Source of the DNA: Streptococcus parasanguinis
Lineage (GTDB): Bacteria > Bacillota > Bacilli > Lactobacillales > Streptococcaceae
Reading direction: 5' to 3'
Assembly: GCF_901875555.1 (NCBI RefSeq)
Contig: NZ_CABFMD010000011.1
Coordinates: 186,001-250,000, forward strand
Length of the DNA stretch: 64,000 bases
Shown here: piece after piece, positions 23,489-31,921 of the stretch
Layout of the letters: each line of letters begins with the position of its first letter
Position numbering within the stretch: position 1 is the first letter of the stretch
Notes under the pieces: model-generated
What the model saw: the letters and a program-made list of their open reading frames with translations, nothing else
What the model was told of the DNA's origin: nothing
Databases searched by the model: none
Position numbers and translations under genes: made by a program

Positions 23489-24778
23489 ATGGAAAAAATA
23501 ATCGTTAATGGTGGAAATAATCGACTAGTTGGAATCGTTAAAATTGAAGGGGCAAAAAATGCGGTCCTTCCTCTTCTTGCCGCAACCGTGCTTGCAAGTG
23601 AGGGTGTGACAACCTTGAAAAATGTGCCGGTTTTATCAGATGTCTTCACAATGAACAATGTCGTTCGTGGGTTGAATGCACAAGTGACCTTCAATGAAGG
23701 AGAAAATACGGTTGTCGTAGATGCGCAAGCAAAGTTGTCTGAGGAAGCACCCTACAAATATGTGAGTAAGATGCGGGCATCAATTGTTGTCTTGGGGCCA
23801 GTCTTGGCACGTAATGGCCATGCTAAAGTTTCCATGCCTGGAGGTTGTACGATCGGTAGCCGTCCGATTGACCTCCACCTCAAAGGTTTAGAAGCCATGG
23901 GAGCTGAGATTACTCAAGCCGCTGGTTATATCGAAGCCAAAGCAGATCGTCTTAAGGGGGCACATATCTATATGGACTTCCCATCAGTAGGGGCGACACA
24001 AAATATTATGATGGCCGCAACCTTGGCAGATGGCGTGACGGTCATTGAAAATGCAGCTCGAGAACCTGAAATTGTTGATTTAGCACTCTTGCTTAATAAA
24101 ATGGGTGCGAATGTCAAGGGTGCAGGAACAGAGACTCTAACTATCGTCGGAGTGGAGAGCTTACATGGGGCAGTTCACAATGTGGTTCAAGACCGGATCG
24201 AAGCAGGAACCTTCATGATTGGGGCAGCCATGACCGGTGGAGATGTCTTGATCGAAGATGCCATTTGGGAGCATAACCGTCCGCTTCTTTCGAAGATGCA
24301 GGAGATGGGCGTTACGGTAACCGAAGAAGACAATGGCATTCGGATCCAATCAGATATTAGTAAGCTTCGTCCAGTATCCGTTAAGACCCTTCCTTACCCA
24401 GGATTTCCAACAGATATGCAGGCGCAATTTACAGCCTTGATGGCGATGGCCAAGGGTGAATCGACCATGATTGAAACGGTCTTTGAAAATCGCTTCCAGC
24501 ATCTGGAAGAGATGCGCCGGATGGGGGTTCATTCTGAAATTATGCGGGATACAGCCCGTATCGTCGGTGGTGAAAGCTACCAAGGTGCTGAGGTCATGTC
24601 TACGGATTTACGCGCCAGCGCAACCTTGGTCTTGATGGGCTTGGTGGCTGAAGGAGAAACCAAGGTCAGCAAATTGAATCACCTGGATCGTGGCTATTAC
24701 CAATTCCATGAAAAATTGGTAGCACTTGGTGCAGATGTGAAACGTGTAGAGGAAGTAGACGATGAAAACGAATCTTAA
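23489..24778 (+). CDS. murA: UDP-N-acetylglucosamine 1-carboxyvinyltransferase
   Basis: Transfers enolpyruvate from PEP to UDP-GlcNAc, the first committed step of peptidoglycan synthesis and the fosfomycin target. The 429-residue protein has the substrate-binding KNAVLP near the N-terminus and the catalytic Cys120 in [19 protein letters not shown], so fosfomycin sensitivity is expected at this residue. Streptococci carry two MurA paralogues; this one, linked to epuA-endA, corresponds to the murA copy in that conserved cluster. GGAGAACA precedes the ATG. Confidence 0.96.
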   Translation: MEKIIVNGGNNRLVGIVKIEGAKNAVLPLLAATVLASEGVTTLKNVPVLSDVFTMNNVVRGLNAQVTFNEGENTVVVDAQAKLSEEAPYKYVSKMRASIVVLGPVLARNGHAKVSMPGGCTIGSRPIDLHLKGLEAMGAEITQAAGYIEAKADRLKGAHIYMDFPSVGATQNIMMAATLADGVTVIENAAREPEIVDLALLLNKMGANVKGAGTETLTIVGVESLHGAVHNVVQDRIEAGTFMIGAAMTGGDVLIEDAIWEHNRPLLSKMQEMGVTVTEEDNGIRIQSDISKLRPVSVKTLPYPGFPTDMQAQFTALMAMAKGESTMIETVFENRFQHLEEMRRMGVHSEIMRDTARIVGGESYQGAEVMSTDLRASATLVLMGLVAEGETKVSKLNHLDRGYYQFHEKLVALGADVKRVEEVDDENES

Positions 24779-24950
24779 ATATGTTGCAAAACAGCTAGGG
24801 ATTGTCCTTCTTTTAGTTGTAATCGGAATCATGATTTTTGCGGTAGGATTGGTCATTGGCTATGGGGTGATTGGAGATGGAAAAAATCCATGGTCCATTC
24901 TTTCGCCTAGTACTTGGTCAGAGATTATTGGAAAGCTAACTGGCAAATAA
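24762..24950 (+). CDS. epuA: EpuA family small membrane protein
   Basis: A 62-residue protein with a charged N-terminus ([12 protein letters not shown]) and one membrane helix ([21 protein letters not shown]), followed by [24 protein letters not shown]. It matches the EpuA family encoded between murA and endA in streptococci. Databases label the family an RNA polymerase beta-associated subunit, but its role is not shown by anything here. It overlaps the murA 3' end by 17 bp, so it is probably translationally coupled. Confidence 0.85.
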   Translation: MKTNLKYVAKQLGIVLLLVVIGIMIFAVGLVIGYGVIGDGKNPWSILSPSTWSEIIGKLTGK

Positions 24951-24975
24951 GATTTAAATGAAATTGAGAAAAAGG

Positions 24976-25021
24976 AGAGCAGCGAATCGAGTCAGTGACC
25001 CATCTAGCGCTGCTCTTTTTT
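24976..25021 (+). terminator. Terminator-like hairpin between epuA and endA
   Basis: AGAGCAGCG (24976-24984) pairs with CGCTGCTCT (25008-25016), long 23-nt loop, followed by six T. It may partly attenuate transcription into endA. Confidence 0.6.
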
Positions 25022-25031
25022 GGAGAAAGAT

Positions 25032-25871
25032 ATGACAAAACAAAAAGTAACCAAACGTACCAAACAAACCTTGGCAGGCTTTTTGGTCGCTACAGTCCTA
25101 GCAATTGGTGGCTATTTTATCCATCAACCAACTCAGAAAGGTGGAGGTGACCAGGTTGTTTCCGTGGTGACCAGTAGCCAAAATGAAACCCCTAGTAAGG
25201 AATTAGCCAGTTCTGTCCTGACAACTTCCGCTCGTTCACAATTAGGAGATCAGTTAGAGTGGAATGGAACGGGAGCCTTTGTGGTCAAGGGGAATCGGAC
25301 CGATCTGGATGCCAGTGTCGCTAGTCAACCCTATGCGGATAACAAGACGAAAGAAGTACAGGGAAAGACTGTACCGATGGTTGCCAATGCCTTGATGAGC
25401 AAGGCAACACGACAATACCGGGATCGGGAAGCAACAGGGAGTGGTCAAACCGATTGGAAACCAGCAGGATGGCATCAGGTTCATAATCTATCAGGTGAAT
25501 ATGACCATGCGGTAGATCGGGGGCATTTATTGGGCTATGCTTTGATTGGCAATCTCAAAGGCTTTGATGCTTCGACCAGCAATCCAAAAAATATTGCTGT
25601 GCAAACTGCCTGGTCCAATCAGGCCAAGGACGAGGATTCTACAGGACAAAACTACTACGAGACCCTAGTCCGAAAAGCACTGGATAAGAACAAGCGGGTC
25701 CGCTATCGGGTAACCTTGATCTATAATCAACCGGATGATCTGATACCTCTAGGTTCTCAGATTGAAGCCAAATCGAGTGATGGGACGCTGGAATTTAATG
25801 TCTTTGTGCCCAATGTTCAAAGTGGGATCAGCCTGGATTACCAGACAGGAAAAGTAACCATCCATCAATAA
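25032..25871 (+). CDS. endA: Membrane-anchored DNA-entry nuclease EndA
   Basis: Non-specific DNA/RNA nuclease that degrades the non-transforming strand during competence and can also digest neutrophil DNA traps. The 279-residue protein has an N-terminal signal anchor (about residues 13-31) and the beta-beta-alpha-metal motif DRGH at 162-165, with a following [14 protein letters not shown] that supplies the metal-binding Asn. The ATG at 25032 is preferred: GGAGAAAG lies 6 nt upstream, whereas the in-frame TTG at 25020 would sit on that site. Cluster murA-epuA-endA is conserved in pneumococcus-like species. Confidence 0.93.
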   Translation: MTKQKVTKRTKQTLAGFLVATVLAIGGYFIHQPTQKGGGDQVVSVVTSSQNETPSKELASSVLTTSARSQLGDQLEWNGTGAFVVKGNRTDLDASVASQPYADNKTKEVQGKTVPMVANALMSKATRQYRDREATGSGQTDWKPAGWHQVHNLSGEYDHAVDRGHLLGYALIGNLKGFDASTSNPKNIAVQTAWSNQAKDEDSTGQNYYETLVRKALDKNKRVRYRVTLIYNQPDDLIPLGSQIEAKSSDGTLEFNVFVPNVQSGISLDYQTGKVTIHQ

Positions 25872-25912
25872 GCAAAAAAGCAGGTTTATTTAAGTTATTT
25901 TTAAGTATGGAG

Positions 25913-25921
25913 TGGTATAAT
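25913..25921 (+). promoter_or_regulatory. Extended -10 promoter for the matrixin-like gene
   Basis: TGGTATAAT (TATAAT at 25916-25921) 31 bp upstream of the start codon; no clear -35. Confidence 0.55.
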
Positions 25922-25952
25922 TGCATACCTTCTTTAAGAGAAAGGAGAATGT

Positions 25953-26672
25953 ATGAGAACCATTTTTCGGTTTTTCAGAGGAATCCTTCGTATGGCTTGG
26001 AGTCTCTTTTGGGGATTTTTCTGGACTATTGCGATCAGTTTTCTCGTCCTAGTGGGGATCATCTATTTCACAGATTCTCCTAGTTCTGGTATGGATGGGG
26101 TTGGGCGAGCTGCCCAAAAGGTTGTCTATCAAGTCGGGAATTTATTTGGTGATCAGGGCTTTGCATCGCGCTTTGGAATGGCACCTAGCTCACAGACGAC
26201 GCAGACGGACAATCATGAGCATAGTGGGGCTCGCTGGGACAAAGCAGAGGCCACGGTTTATCTAGATCCCAATATCAGTCAAACTTTTATAAAAGCCTAT
26301 CGGGATGCCATTGAGGCTTGGAACCAAACAGGTGCCTTTACTTTCAAGCTGGTCACAAATGAAAAAGAGGCCAATGTGGTCTTGACCGAAATGGACAACG
26401 CATCCGTTTCTGCAGCAGGAGAAACTGCCTCTCAAACTAACCTCTTAACCAATCGGTTCACCCACATCACAGTTCGCCTCAATCGCCATTATCTGTTAAA
26501 TTACGTTTATAACTATAGTTATGAACGAATTGTTAATACAGCTGAACATGAGCTAGGGCATGCCATTGGTTTGGACCACAATGATGGAGAATCCGTCATG
26601 CAACCGGCTGGCTCTTTCTATAGTATTCAGGATACAGATGTGGAAGCAGTCCGACAATTATACAAGGAATAA
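25953..26672 (+). CDS. Membrane-anchored matrixin-like zinc metalloprotease
   Basis: A 239-residue protein with an N-terminal membrane helix (about residues 17-39) and an extracellular catalytic domain. The zinc site is HELGHAIGLDH (His199, Glu200, His203, His209), the HExxHxxGxxH signature of metzincins, and Met216 in SVMQPAGS is a plausible Met-turn. The domain resembles the bacterial matrixin (M10) group; earlier AYRDAIEAWNQTGAFTF is the conserved helix. No cysteine-switch propeptide is seen. Substrate unknown; it is not one of the well-studied streptococcal proteases I can name. GAAAGGAGAATGT is the ribosome site; own promoter and terminator. Confidence 0.85.
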   Translation: MRTIFRFFRGILRMAWSLFWGFFWTIAISFLVLVGIIYFTDSPSSGMDGVGRAAQKVVYQVGNLFGDQGFASRFGMAPSSQTTQTDNHEHSGARWDKAEATVYLDPNISQTFIKAYRDAIEAWNQTGAFTFKLVTNEKEANVVLTEMDNASVSAAGETASQTNLLTNRFTHITVRLNRHYLLNYVYNYSYERIVNTAEHELGHAIGLDHNDGESVMQPAGSFYSIQDTDVEAVRQLYKE

Positions 26673-26698
26673 TGAGTTTTAAAATACTTGCTAAAAGT

Positions 26699-26727
26699 TC
26701 TGGGCCTCAAGGGGCTCGGGATTTTTT
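26699..26727 (+). terminator. Terminator after the matrixin-like gene
   Basis: TCTGGGCC pairs imperfectly with GGCTCGGGA, followed by six T (26722-26727). Confidence 0.65.
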
Positions 26728-26743
26728 GATGCTTCGTCTTCCC

Positions 26744-26772
26744 TTGTTTAATCCGTAAAAAGATAGTAAAAT
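26744..26772 (+). promoter_or_regulatory. Promoter giving a leaderless ABC-F mRNA
   Basis: TTGTTT (26744-26749) and TAAAAT (26767-26772) with a 17-bp spacer. The -10 ends 6 nt before the ATG at 26779, so the first transcribed base should be at or beside the start codon. Confidence 0.6.
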
Positions 26773-26778
26773 AGGGAC

Positions 26779-28686
26779 ATGATTATTTTACAAGCCAACA
26801 AAATTGAACGCTCTTTTGCAGGGGAGGTTCTTTTTGATCATATCAGCCTGCAAGTGGATGAACGGGACCGGATTGCCCTGGTCGGAAAGAATGGAGCCGG
26901 CAAGTCGACGCTCTTGAAAATCTTGGTCGGAGAAGAAGAGCCGACTTCTGGGGAAATCAATAAAAAGCGCGACCTTTCTCTCTCTTATCTAGCCCAGGAT
27001 AGCCGATTTGAGTCGTCCAATACCATCTACGATGAGATGCTTCATGTCTTTGACGATCTCAGAAAGACAGAGAAAGCTTTGCGTCAAATGGAGCTTGAGA
27101 TGGGGGAAAAAACTGGAGCCGATTTGGAGAAACTCATGCAGGATTATGACCGGCTATCGGAAGAATTCCGTCAGGCTGGTGGCTTTACCTATGAGGCGGA
27201 TATCCGCGCTATTCTAAATGGTTTCAAGTTCGATGAATCCATGTGGCAGATGAAGATTGAGGAGCTGTCTGGTGGGCAAAATACCCGTCTGGCTCTGGCC
27301 AAAATGCTCTTAGAAAAGCCAAATCTCTTGGTACTGGACGAGCCGACCAACCACTTGGATATTGAGACCATTGCCTGGTTGGAAAACTATCTGGTCAATT
27401 ATAGTGGGGCCCTTCTCATTGTTAGCCACGACCGGTATTTCCTAGATAAGGTCGCTACCATTACTCTGGACTTGACCAAGCATTCTTTGGACCGCTATGT
27501 CGGCAATTACTCCAGCTTTGTCGAACAAAAAGAGCAAAAACTTCTGACCGAAGCCAAGAACTACGAGAAGCAACAAAAAGAAATTGCAGCGCTCGAAGAC
27601 TTTGTTAATCGCAATTTGGTTCGGGCCTCAACCACCAAGCGGGCCCAGTCTCGTCGCAAGCAGTTGGAAAAAATGGAGCGCTTAGACAAGCCTGAAGCTG
27701 GGACCAAGTCTGCCCATATGACCTTCCATTCCGATAAGACATCGGGAAATGTTGTCTTGACAGTAGAAGAGGCCGCTGTTGGTTATGACGATCAAATCCT
27801 GTCCGAGCCGATCAATCTGGATATCCGCAAGATGAATGCGGTCGCCATTGTGGGGCCAAATGGGATCGGGAAGTCTACTCTTATCAAGTCTATCGTCGGA
27901 CAGATTCCTTTTATCAAGGGGGAAGCTCGTTTTGGGGCCAATGTCGAGGTGGGCTACTATGACCAAATCCAAAGTAAACTAACTCCTCATAACAGTGTCT
28001 TGGATGAACTTTGGAATGACTTTAAACTGACGCCTGAAGTGGAAATTCGCAATCGCCTAGGAGCCTTCCTTTTCTCAGGGGACGATGTCAAGAAAACCGT
28101 CGGCATGCTGTCAGGTGGAGAGCGGGCGCGCTTGCTTCTAGCCAAGCTGTCCATGGAAAATAACAATTTCTTGATTCTCGATGAGCCGACCAACCACTTG
28201 GACATCGATAGCAAGGAAGTACTGGAAAATGCCTTGATTGATTTTGACGGGACTCTTCTCTTTGTCAGCCACGACCGCTACTTTATCAATCGGGTGGCGA
28301 CACAAGTCTTGGAACTCTCAGAAGAGGGCTCAACCCTTTATCTGGGAGACTATGATTATTATCTGGAGAAAAAAGCAGAGTTAGAGGTCCTTGCTGTAGC
28401 GCAAGCAGAAGCTGAGCCGGCTTCTTCAACGGAAGAAGTTACCAGCAATGACTATCACTTACAAAAGCAAAACCAAAAGGAACTCCGTAAAATCACTCGT
28501 CGCATTGAGCAATTGGAAGCGGAGATGGAAGAGTTGGATCAAAAAATCCAAGCCATCACCGAAACCATGCATAACACCAATAATGCAGAGGATTTAGTTC
28601 AATTGCAAAGCGAGCTGGACCAACTAACTGTCCAGCAGGAAGCGGTCATGGAAGAGTGGGCAGAACTGTTAGAGCAGGTAGAATAA
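26779..28686 (+). CDS. ABC-F family ATP-binding protein
   Basis: A 635-residue soluble protein with two ABC ATPase domains and no membrane segments, i.e. an ABC-F translation factor rather than a transporter. Walker A motifs are GKNGAGKST (about residue 38) and GPNGIGKST; signatures LSGGQNTRLALAKMLL and LSGGERARLLLAKLSM; both Walker B motifs read DEPTNHLD. A charged linker lies between the domains, and a C-terminal coiled coil (about 560-633) is like that of the Uup/YdiF types. No acquired-resistance subfamily can be assigned from sequence alone. rgg starts directly after its stop, so the two are probably co-transcribed. Confidence 0.92.
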   Translation: MIILQANKIERSFAGEVLFDHISLQVDERDRIALVGKNGAGKSTLLKILVGEEEPTSGEINKKRDLSLSYLAQDSRFESSNTIYDEMLHVFDDLRKTEKALRQMELEMGEKTGADLEKLMQDYDRLSEEFRQAGGFTYEADIRAILNGFKFDESMWQMKIEELSGGQNTRLALAKMLLEKPNLLVLDEPTNHLDIETIAWLENYLVNYSGALLIVSHDRYFLDKVATITLDLTKHSLDRYVGNYSSFVEQKEQKLLTEAKNYEKQQKEIAALEDFVNRNLVRASTTKRAQSRRKQLEKMERLDKPEAGTKSAHMTFHSDKTSGNVVLTVEEAAVGYDDQILSEPINLDIRKMNAVAIVGPNGIGKSTLIKSIVGQIPFIKGEARFGANVEVGYYDQIQSKLTPHNSVLDELWNDFKLTPEVEIRNRLGAFLFSGDDVKKTVGMLSGGERARLLLAKLSMENNNFLILDEPTNHLDIDSKEVLENALIDFDGTLLFVSHDRYFINRVATQVLELSEEGSTLYLGDYDYYLEKKAELEVLAVAQAEAEPASSTEEVTSNDYHLQKQNQKELRKITRRIEQLEAEMEELDQKIQAITETMHNTNNAEDLVQLQSELDQLTVQQEAVMEEWAELLEQVE

Positions 28687-29550
28687 ATGGAAGATTTAGG
28701 CAAAGTTTTTCGTGAATTTCGAATGAGCAAAAATTATTCATTGAAAGAAGCTGCAGGAGAAGCCTGCTCGACCTCTCAGTTATCCCGTTTTGAATTGGGC
28801 GAGTCGGATCTGGCTACGTCGCGCTTCTTTGAAATTTTGGACAATATCCATGTGACTGTTGAGAATTTTATGGATAAGGCCAGAAATTTCCAACACCATG
28901 AGCATGTGGCCTTGATGGCTCAGATTATTCCGCTTTACTATGCAAATGATATTGCTGGTTTTCAAAGGCTTCAAGAGGAGGAACTTGAAAAAGCTAAGAG
29001 TTCGACCAATCCCCTCTATTTTGAATTGAACTGGATTTTGTTACAAGGGCTGATTTGCCAGAGAGATGCCAGCTACACGATGAAGCAGAGCGATCTGGAC
29101 AAGGTGGCGGACTATCTCTTTCAAACGGAAGAATGGACCATGTATGAGTTGATCCTCTTTGGCAATCTTTATAGCTTTTATGATGTGGATTATGTCACTC
29201 GGCTTGGTAGAGAAGTGATGGAGCGGGAAGATTTCTACAAGGAAATTGGTCGCCATCGAAAACTGGTCTTGATTCTAGCCCTCAATTGTTACCAGCATTG
29301 TTTAGAACACCGTTCTTTTGAAAGTGCTAGTTATTTTGAAGCCTATGTGGAAAAGATTATCGGCAAGAGCATCAAACTCTACGAGCGCAATATCTTCCAT
29401 TATCTTAAAGGTTTTGATTTGTACCAAAAAGGACAGTGTAAAGAAGGCTGTAGCCAGATGCAGGAAGCCATGCATATTTTTGACTTACTAGGTCTTCCGG
29501 AGCAGGTAGCCTATTATCAAGAGCACTTTGATAAATTTGTAAAACACTAA
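28687..29550 (+). CDS. Rgg/GadR/MutR family transcriptional regulator
   Basis: Cytoplasmic transcription factor of the Rgg family: an N-terminal helix-turn-helix (residues 5-60, LGKVFREFRMSKNYSLKEAAGE...STSQLSRFELGES) and an alpha-helical TPR-like C-terminal domain of about 220 residues that in relatives binds peptide pheromones. The 287-residue length is typical. It begins immediately after the ABC-F stop codon and precedes the MFS gene by 79 bp. No short hydrophobic pheromone gene (shp-like) is evident beside it, so it may be a stand-alone Rgg or sense a peptide encoded elsewhere. The likely target is the neighbouring MFS promoter. Confidence 0.9.
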   Translation: MEDLGKVFREFRMSKNYSLKEAAGEACSTSQLSRFELGESDLATSRFFEILDNIHVTVENFMDKARNFQHHEHVALMAQIIPLYYANDIAGFQRLQEEELEKAKSSTNPLYFELNWILLQGLICQRDASYTMKQSDLDKVADYLFQTEEWTMYELILFGNLYSFYDVDYVTRLGREVMEREDFYKEIGRHRKLVLILALNCYQHCLEHRSFESASYFEAYVEKIIGKSIKLYERNIFHYLKGFDLYQKGQCKEGCSQMQEAMHIFDLLGLPEQVAYYQEHFDKFVKH

Positions 29551-29572
29551 TTTTCCCAAATAGGGGACAAAA

Positions 29573-29626
29573 TGAAAACCTCTTTCATGTACTGATACAA
29601 TAGTTTCAGAAAATGAAGGAGGTTTT
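29573..29626 (+). promoter_or_regulatory. MFS promoter with an inverted repeat spanning promoter and ribosome site
   Basis: TACAAT (29596-29601) is a plausible -10 with a poor -35 (TGAAAA, 29573-29578). Flanking it are AAAACCTCTTTCA (29575-29587) and TGAAGGAGGTTTT (29614-29626), complementary over 13 positions with one G-T pair. The left arm overlaps the -35/spacer; the right arm contains the Shine-Dalgarno GGAGG. It could be an Rgg operator, or an RNA stem masking the ribosome site in read-through transcripts. Confidence 0.5.
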
Positions 29627-29629
29627 TGT

Positions 29630-30808
29630 ATGAATCGACATGCAGTCCAATTAATTGCTCGTGGAGCTATCGATAAAATAGGGAATATGCTCTATGATTA
29701 TGGGAATAGTGTTTGGCTGGCCTCGATGGGGACGGTGGGAAAGACAGTATTAGGGATTTATCAAATTTCGGAGTTGGTGACAGCTATACTAGCTAATCCC
29801 TTTGGAGGCGTGATTTCAGACCGTTTTTCCCGTCGCAAGATTTTGATGACAACAGACTTGGTTTGTGGGATTCTCTGTCTGGTCATTTCTTTTATCAGAA
29901 ATGATAGCTGGATGATTGGCGCTTTGATCTTTGCTAATATTGTCCAGGCCATTGCCTTTGCTTTTTCTCGGCCTGCCAATAAAGCTATTATCACAGAGGT
30001 GGTAGCAAAGGACGAGATAGTGACCTATAATGCACACTTGGAGTTGGTCTTGCAGGTTGTCGGTGTTAGTTCACCTGTGCTCTCTTTCCTTGTTTTACAA
30101 TTTGCCAGTCTTCATATGACGCTCTTACTAGACGCTTTGACTTTTTTCATTGCTTTTGCTCTAGTGGCTTTACTTCCAAAAGAAGAACCAAAGGTTCAAG
30201 AGCATAAGAGTTTTACAGGGAAAGATATTTTTGCGGATATCAAAGATGGCTTGCACTATATCAGGCATCAAAAAGAAATTTTCTTTCTCTTGTTAGTGGC
30301 TTCTAGTGTTAATTTCTTTTTTGCAGCCTTTGAGTTTTTGCTCCCTTTTTCAAATAAACTTTATGGTGTAGACGGAGCCTATGCGACTATCTTAACTATG
30401 GGTGCGATTGGCTCCATCATCGGAGCCCTCATAGCCAATAAATTTAAATCCAGCATGAAGATGCTTTTATTCTTAATGATTTTAACAGGAGTAGGAGTTT
30501 TCGTGATGGGCTTGCCACTGCCCAATTTTCTAACTTTTTCAGGAAACCTAGTTTGTGAACTTTTCATGACAATTTTTAATATTCACTTCTTCACGCAGGT
30601 ACAGACCAAGGTTGACGGAGAATATCTGGGGAGAGTCTTAAGTGCTATTTTTACCCTAGCCATTCTCTTTATGCCTGTGGCTAAAGGCTTGATGACCTGG
30701 TTACCAAGTGTCCGAGTAGAATCCTTTCTCCTAATTGGAGCTGGAGTTATTCTCTTTTCACTCCTAGCTCAACTAGTAGCCAAGCAGCTACAAGCAAAAA
30801 ATCATTAG
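29630..30808 (+). CDS. MFS transporter
   Basis: A 392-residue integral membrane protein of the major facilitator superfamily with about 12 hydrophobic helices. The loop 2-3 signature reads GGVISDRFSRRKILMTTD, the hallmark G-x-x-x-D-R/K-x-G-R-R region, and a second cytoplasmic half begins near residue 215. The overall pattern resembles the enterobactin exporter/macrolide-efflux-like (EntS/Mef) group, so drug or metabolite export is the best guess; substrate not determinable. Downstream of rgg, which probably regulates it. An AGGAGG site lies in an inverted-repeat arm. Confidence 0.88.
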   Translation: MNRHAVQLIARGAIDKIGNMLYDYGNSVWLASMGTVGKTVLGIYQISELVTAILANPFGGVISDRFSRRKILMTTDLVCGILCLVISFIRNDSWMIGALIFANIVQAIAFAFSRPANKAIITEVVAKDEIVTYNAHLELVLQVVGVSSPVLSFLVLQFASLHMTLLLDALTFFIAFALVALLPKEEPKVQEHKSFTGKDIFADIKDGLHYIRHQKEIFFLLLVASSVNFFFAAFEFLLPFSNKLYGVDGAYATILTMGAIGSIIGALIANKFKSSMKMLLFLMILTGVGVFVMGLPLPNFLTFSGNLVCELFMTIFNIHFFTQVQTKVDGEYLGRVLSAIFTLAILFMPVAKGLMTWLPSVRVESFLLIGAGVILFSLLAQLVAKQLQAKNH

Positions 30809-30817
30809 AACTACATC

Positions 30818-30843
30818 AAAAAAGCACCGATTGGTGCTTTTTT
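30818..30843. terminator. Bidirectional terminator between MFS and the murT cluster
   Basis: 11-bp perfect stem AAAAAAGCACC / GGTGCTTTTTT with loop GATT. A-run and T-run on opposite sides let it stop both converging transcripts. Confidence 0.92.
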
Positions 30844-30849
30844 AGTCTT

Positions 30850-31116
30850 TTAATTTTCTTCTTTTGCCATTTTTTGTCCCAACTGCTTTTTGGCTGACTT
30901 GAGTTCATTTTTTAGTGAAAAGTCTTTTGGGAGGCTAACCAAGAAGGTAACCAAGGAACCCAACAAAACACAGATTAAGATCAAAATAATTAATGGCAGT
31001 TTGAATTGGATCAGTAGAAAATTTACTGTCACAGTCTGCATATTGGCTAGTGAAATGATCGCAATCAATAAAATGGATATCAACAGTGCGACATATTGAA
31101 CTTTCTTTTTCGTCAT
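30850..31116 (-). CDS. LapA-like (DUF1049) membrane protein
   Basis: An 88-residue protein with two membrane helices (YVALLISILLIAIISLANM and LIILILICVLLGSLVTFLVSL) joined by TVTVNFLLIQFKLP, then a charged tail. This matches the lipopolysaccharide-assembly protein A domain (DUF1049) family, which in Gram-positives has no known job. AGGAGATACAA precedes the ATG. It lies 25 bp downstream of gatD on the same strand, so it may be co-transcribed with murT-gatD. Confidence 0.8.
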   Translation of the reverse strand: MTKKKVQYVALLISILLIAIISLANMQTVTVNFLLIQFKLPLIILILICVLLGSLVTFLVSLPKDFSLKNELKSAKKQLGQKMAKEEN

Positions 31117-31141
31117 TTGTATCTCCTCATAAATGGTGGCT

Positions 31142-31921
31142 TTATTCAGCCTTGCTCTTCACATCCGCATATTCTTCCGGCTGTTCTAGACTTAGAATCT
31201 CCTCGTAAGACGGTAGGGAAAGGTCCTTGCCATATTTATTTTTTAGGGCAGTGCTCACCAATCGATAGGCCAAATTGGCATTTCGAGACAGGATAGGGCC
31301 GTGGAAGTAGCTGCCAAAGACGTTCTTGTAGTGAAGTCCTTCGCACCCATCTTCTTTGTTGTTCCCATTTCCATAGACAACCTTACCTAGCGGTTTTTCA
31401 TCCTCTGCCAAGAAGGTCCGACCTTGGTGGTTCTCAAAACCATAATAGGTTTCGTTAAATTCTTCGTTATGGATTTTGATATCACCAATATAGCGGTTGT
31501 TGACTTGGTTGAGCGTATAGTGGCCCATGATACCAAGGCCCTCAATGCGTTTGCCAGAAGCTTCAATGTAGTACTGGCCTAGAAGTTGAAAACCTCCGCA
31601 GATAGCTAGCATCACCTTATCTTCTTGGATAAAGCGGTCGAGGTCTTCTTTTTTATCGGGTAGGTCCTCTGAAACAATGGTTTGTTCAAAATCTTGGCCT
31701 CCACCGAAAAAGGCAATATCGTAGGTATCTGGATCAAATCGGTCTTTGAGGGAGACGATATCGACTGTCACATGAGCCCCTAGTTTTTCTGCTACATACT
31801 TGAGCATGAGGATATTTCCATTGTCTCCATAGGTATTCATCAAGTTGCCATAGAGATGGGCAATGCGTAGACTATAAGGGTATTGAACCTGATGAGAAGA
31901 TTCGAGGGAAGTATAAGTCAT
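31142..31921 (-). CDS. gatD: Lipid II isoglutaminyl synthase, glutaminase subunit GatD
   Basis: Class I glutamine amidotransferase that hydrolyses glutamine and feeds ammonia to MurT, which amidates the D-Glu of the peptidoglycan stem peptide. The 259-residue protein has the nucleophile Cys108 in [16 protein letters not shown] and a later catalytic histidine in [10 protein letters not shown]. Its ATG overlaps the murT stop codon, so the two subunits are translationally coupled. In pneumococcus this amidation is needed for efficient cross-linking. Confidence 0.94.
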   Translation of the reverse strand: MTYTSLESSHQVQYPYSLRIAHLYGNLMNTYGDNGNILMLKYVAEKLGAHVTVDIVSLKDRFDPDTYDIAFFGGGQDFEQTIVSEDLPDKKEDLDRFIQEDKVMLAICGGFQLLGQYYIEASGKRIEGLGIMGHYTLNQVNNRYIGDIKIHNEEFNETYYGFENHQGRTFLAEDEKPLGKVVYGNGNNKEDGCEGLHYKNVFGSYFHGPILSRNANLAYRLVSTALKNKYGKDLSLPSYEEILSLEQPEEYADVKSKAE

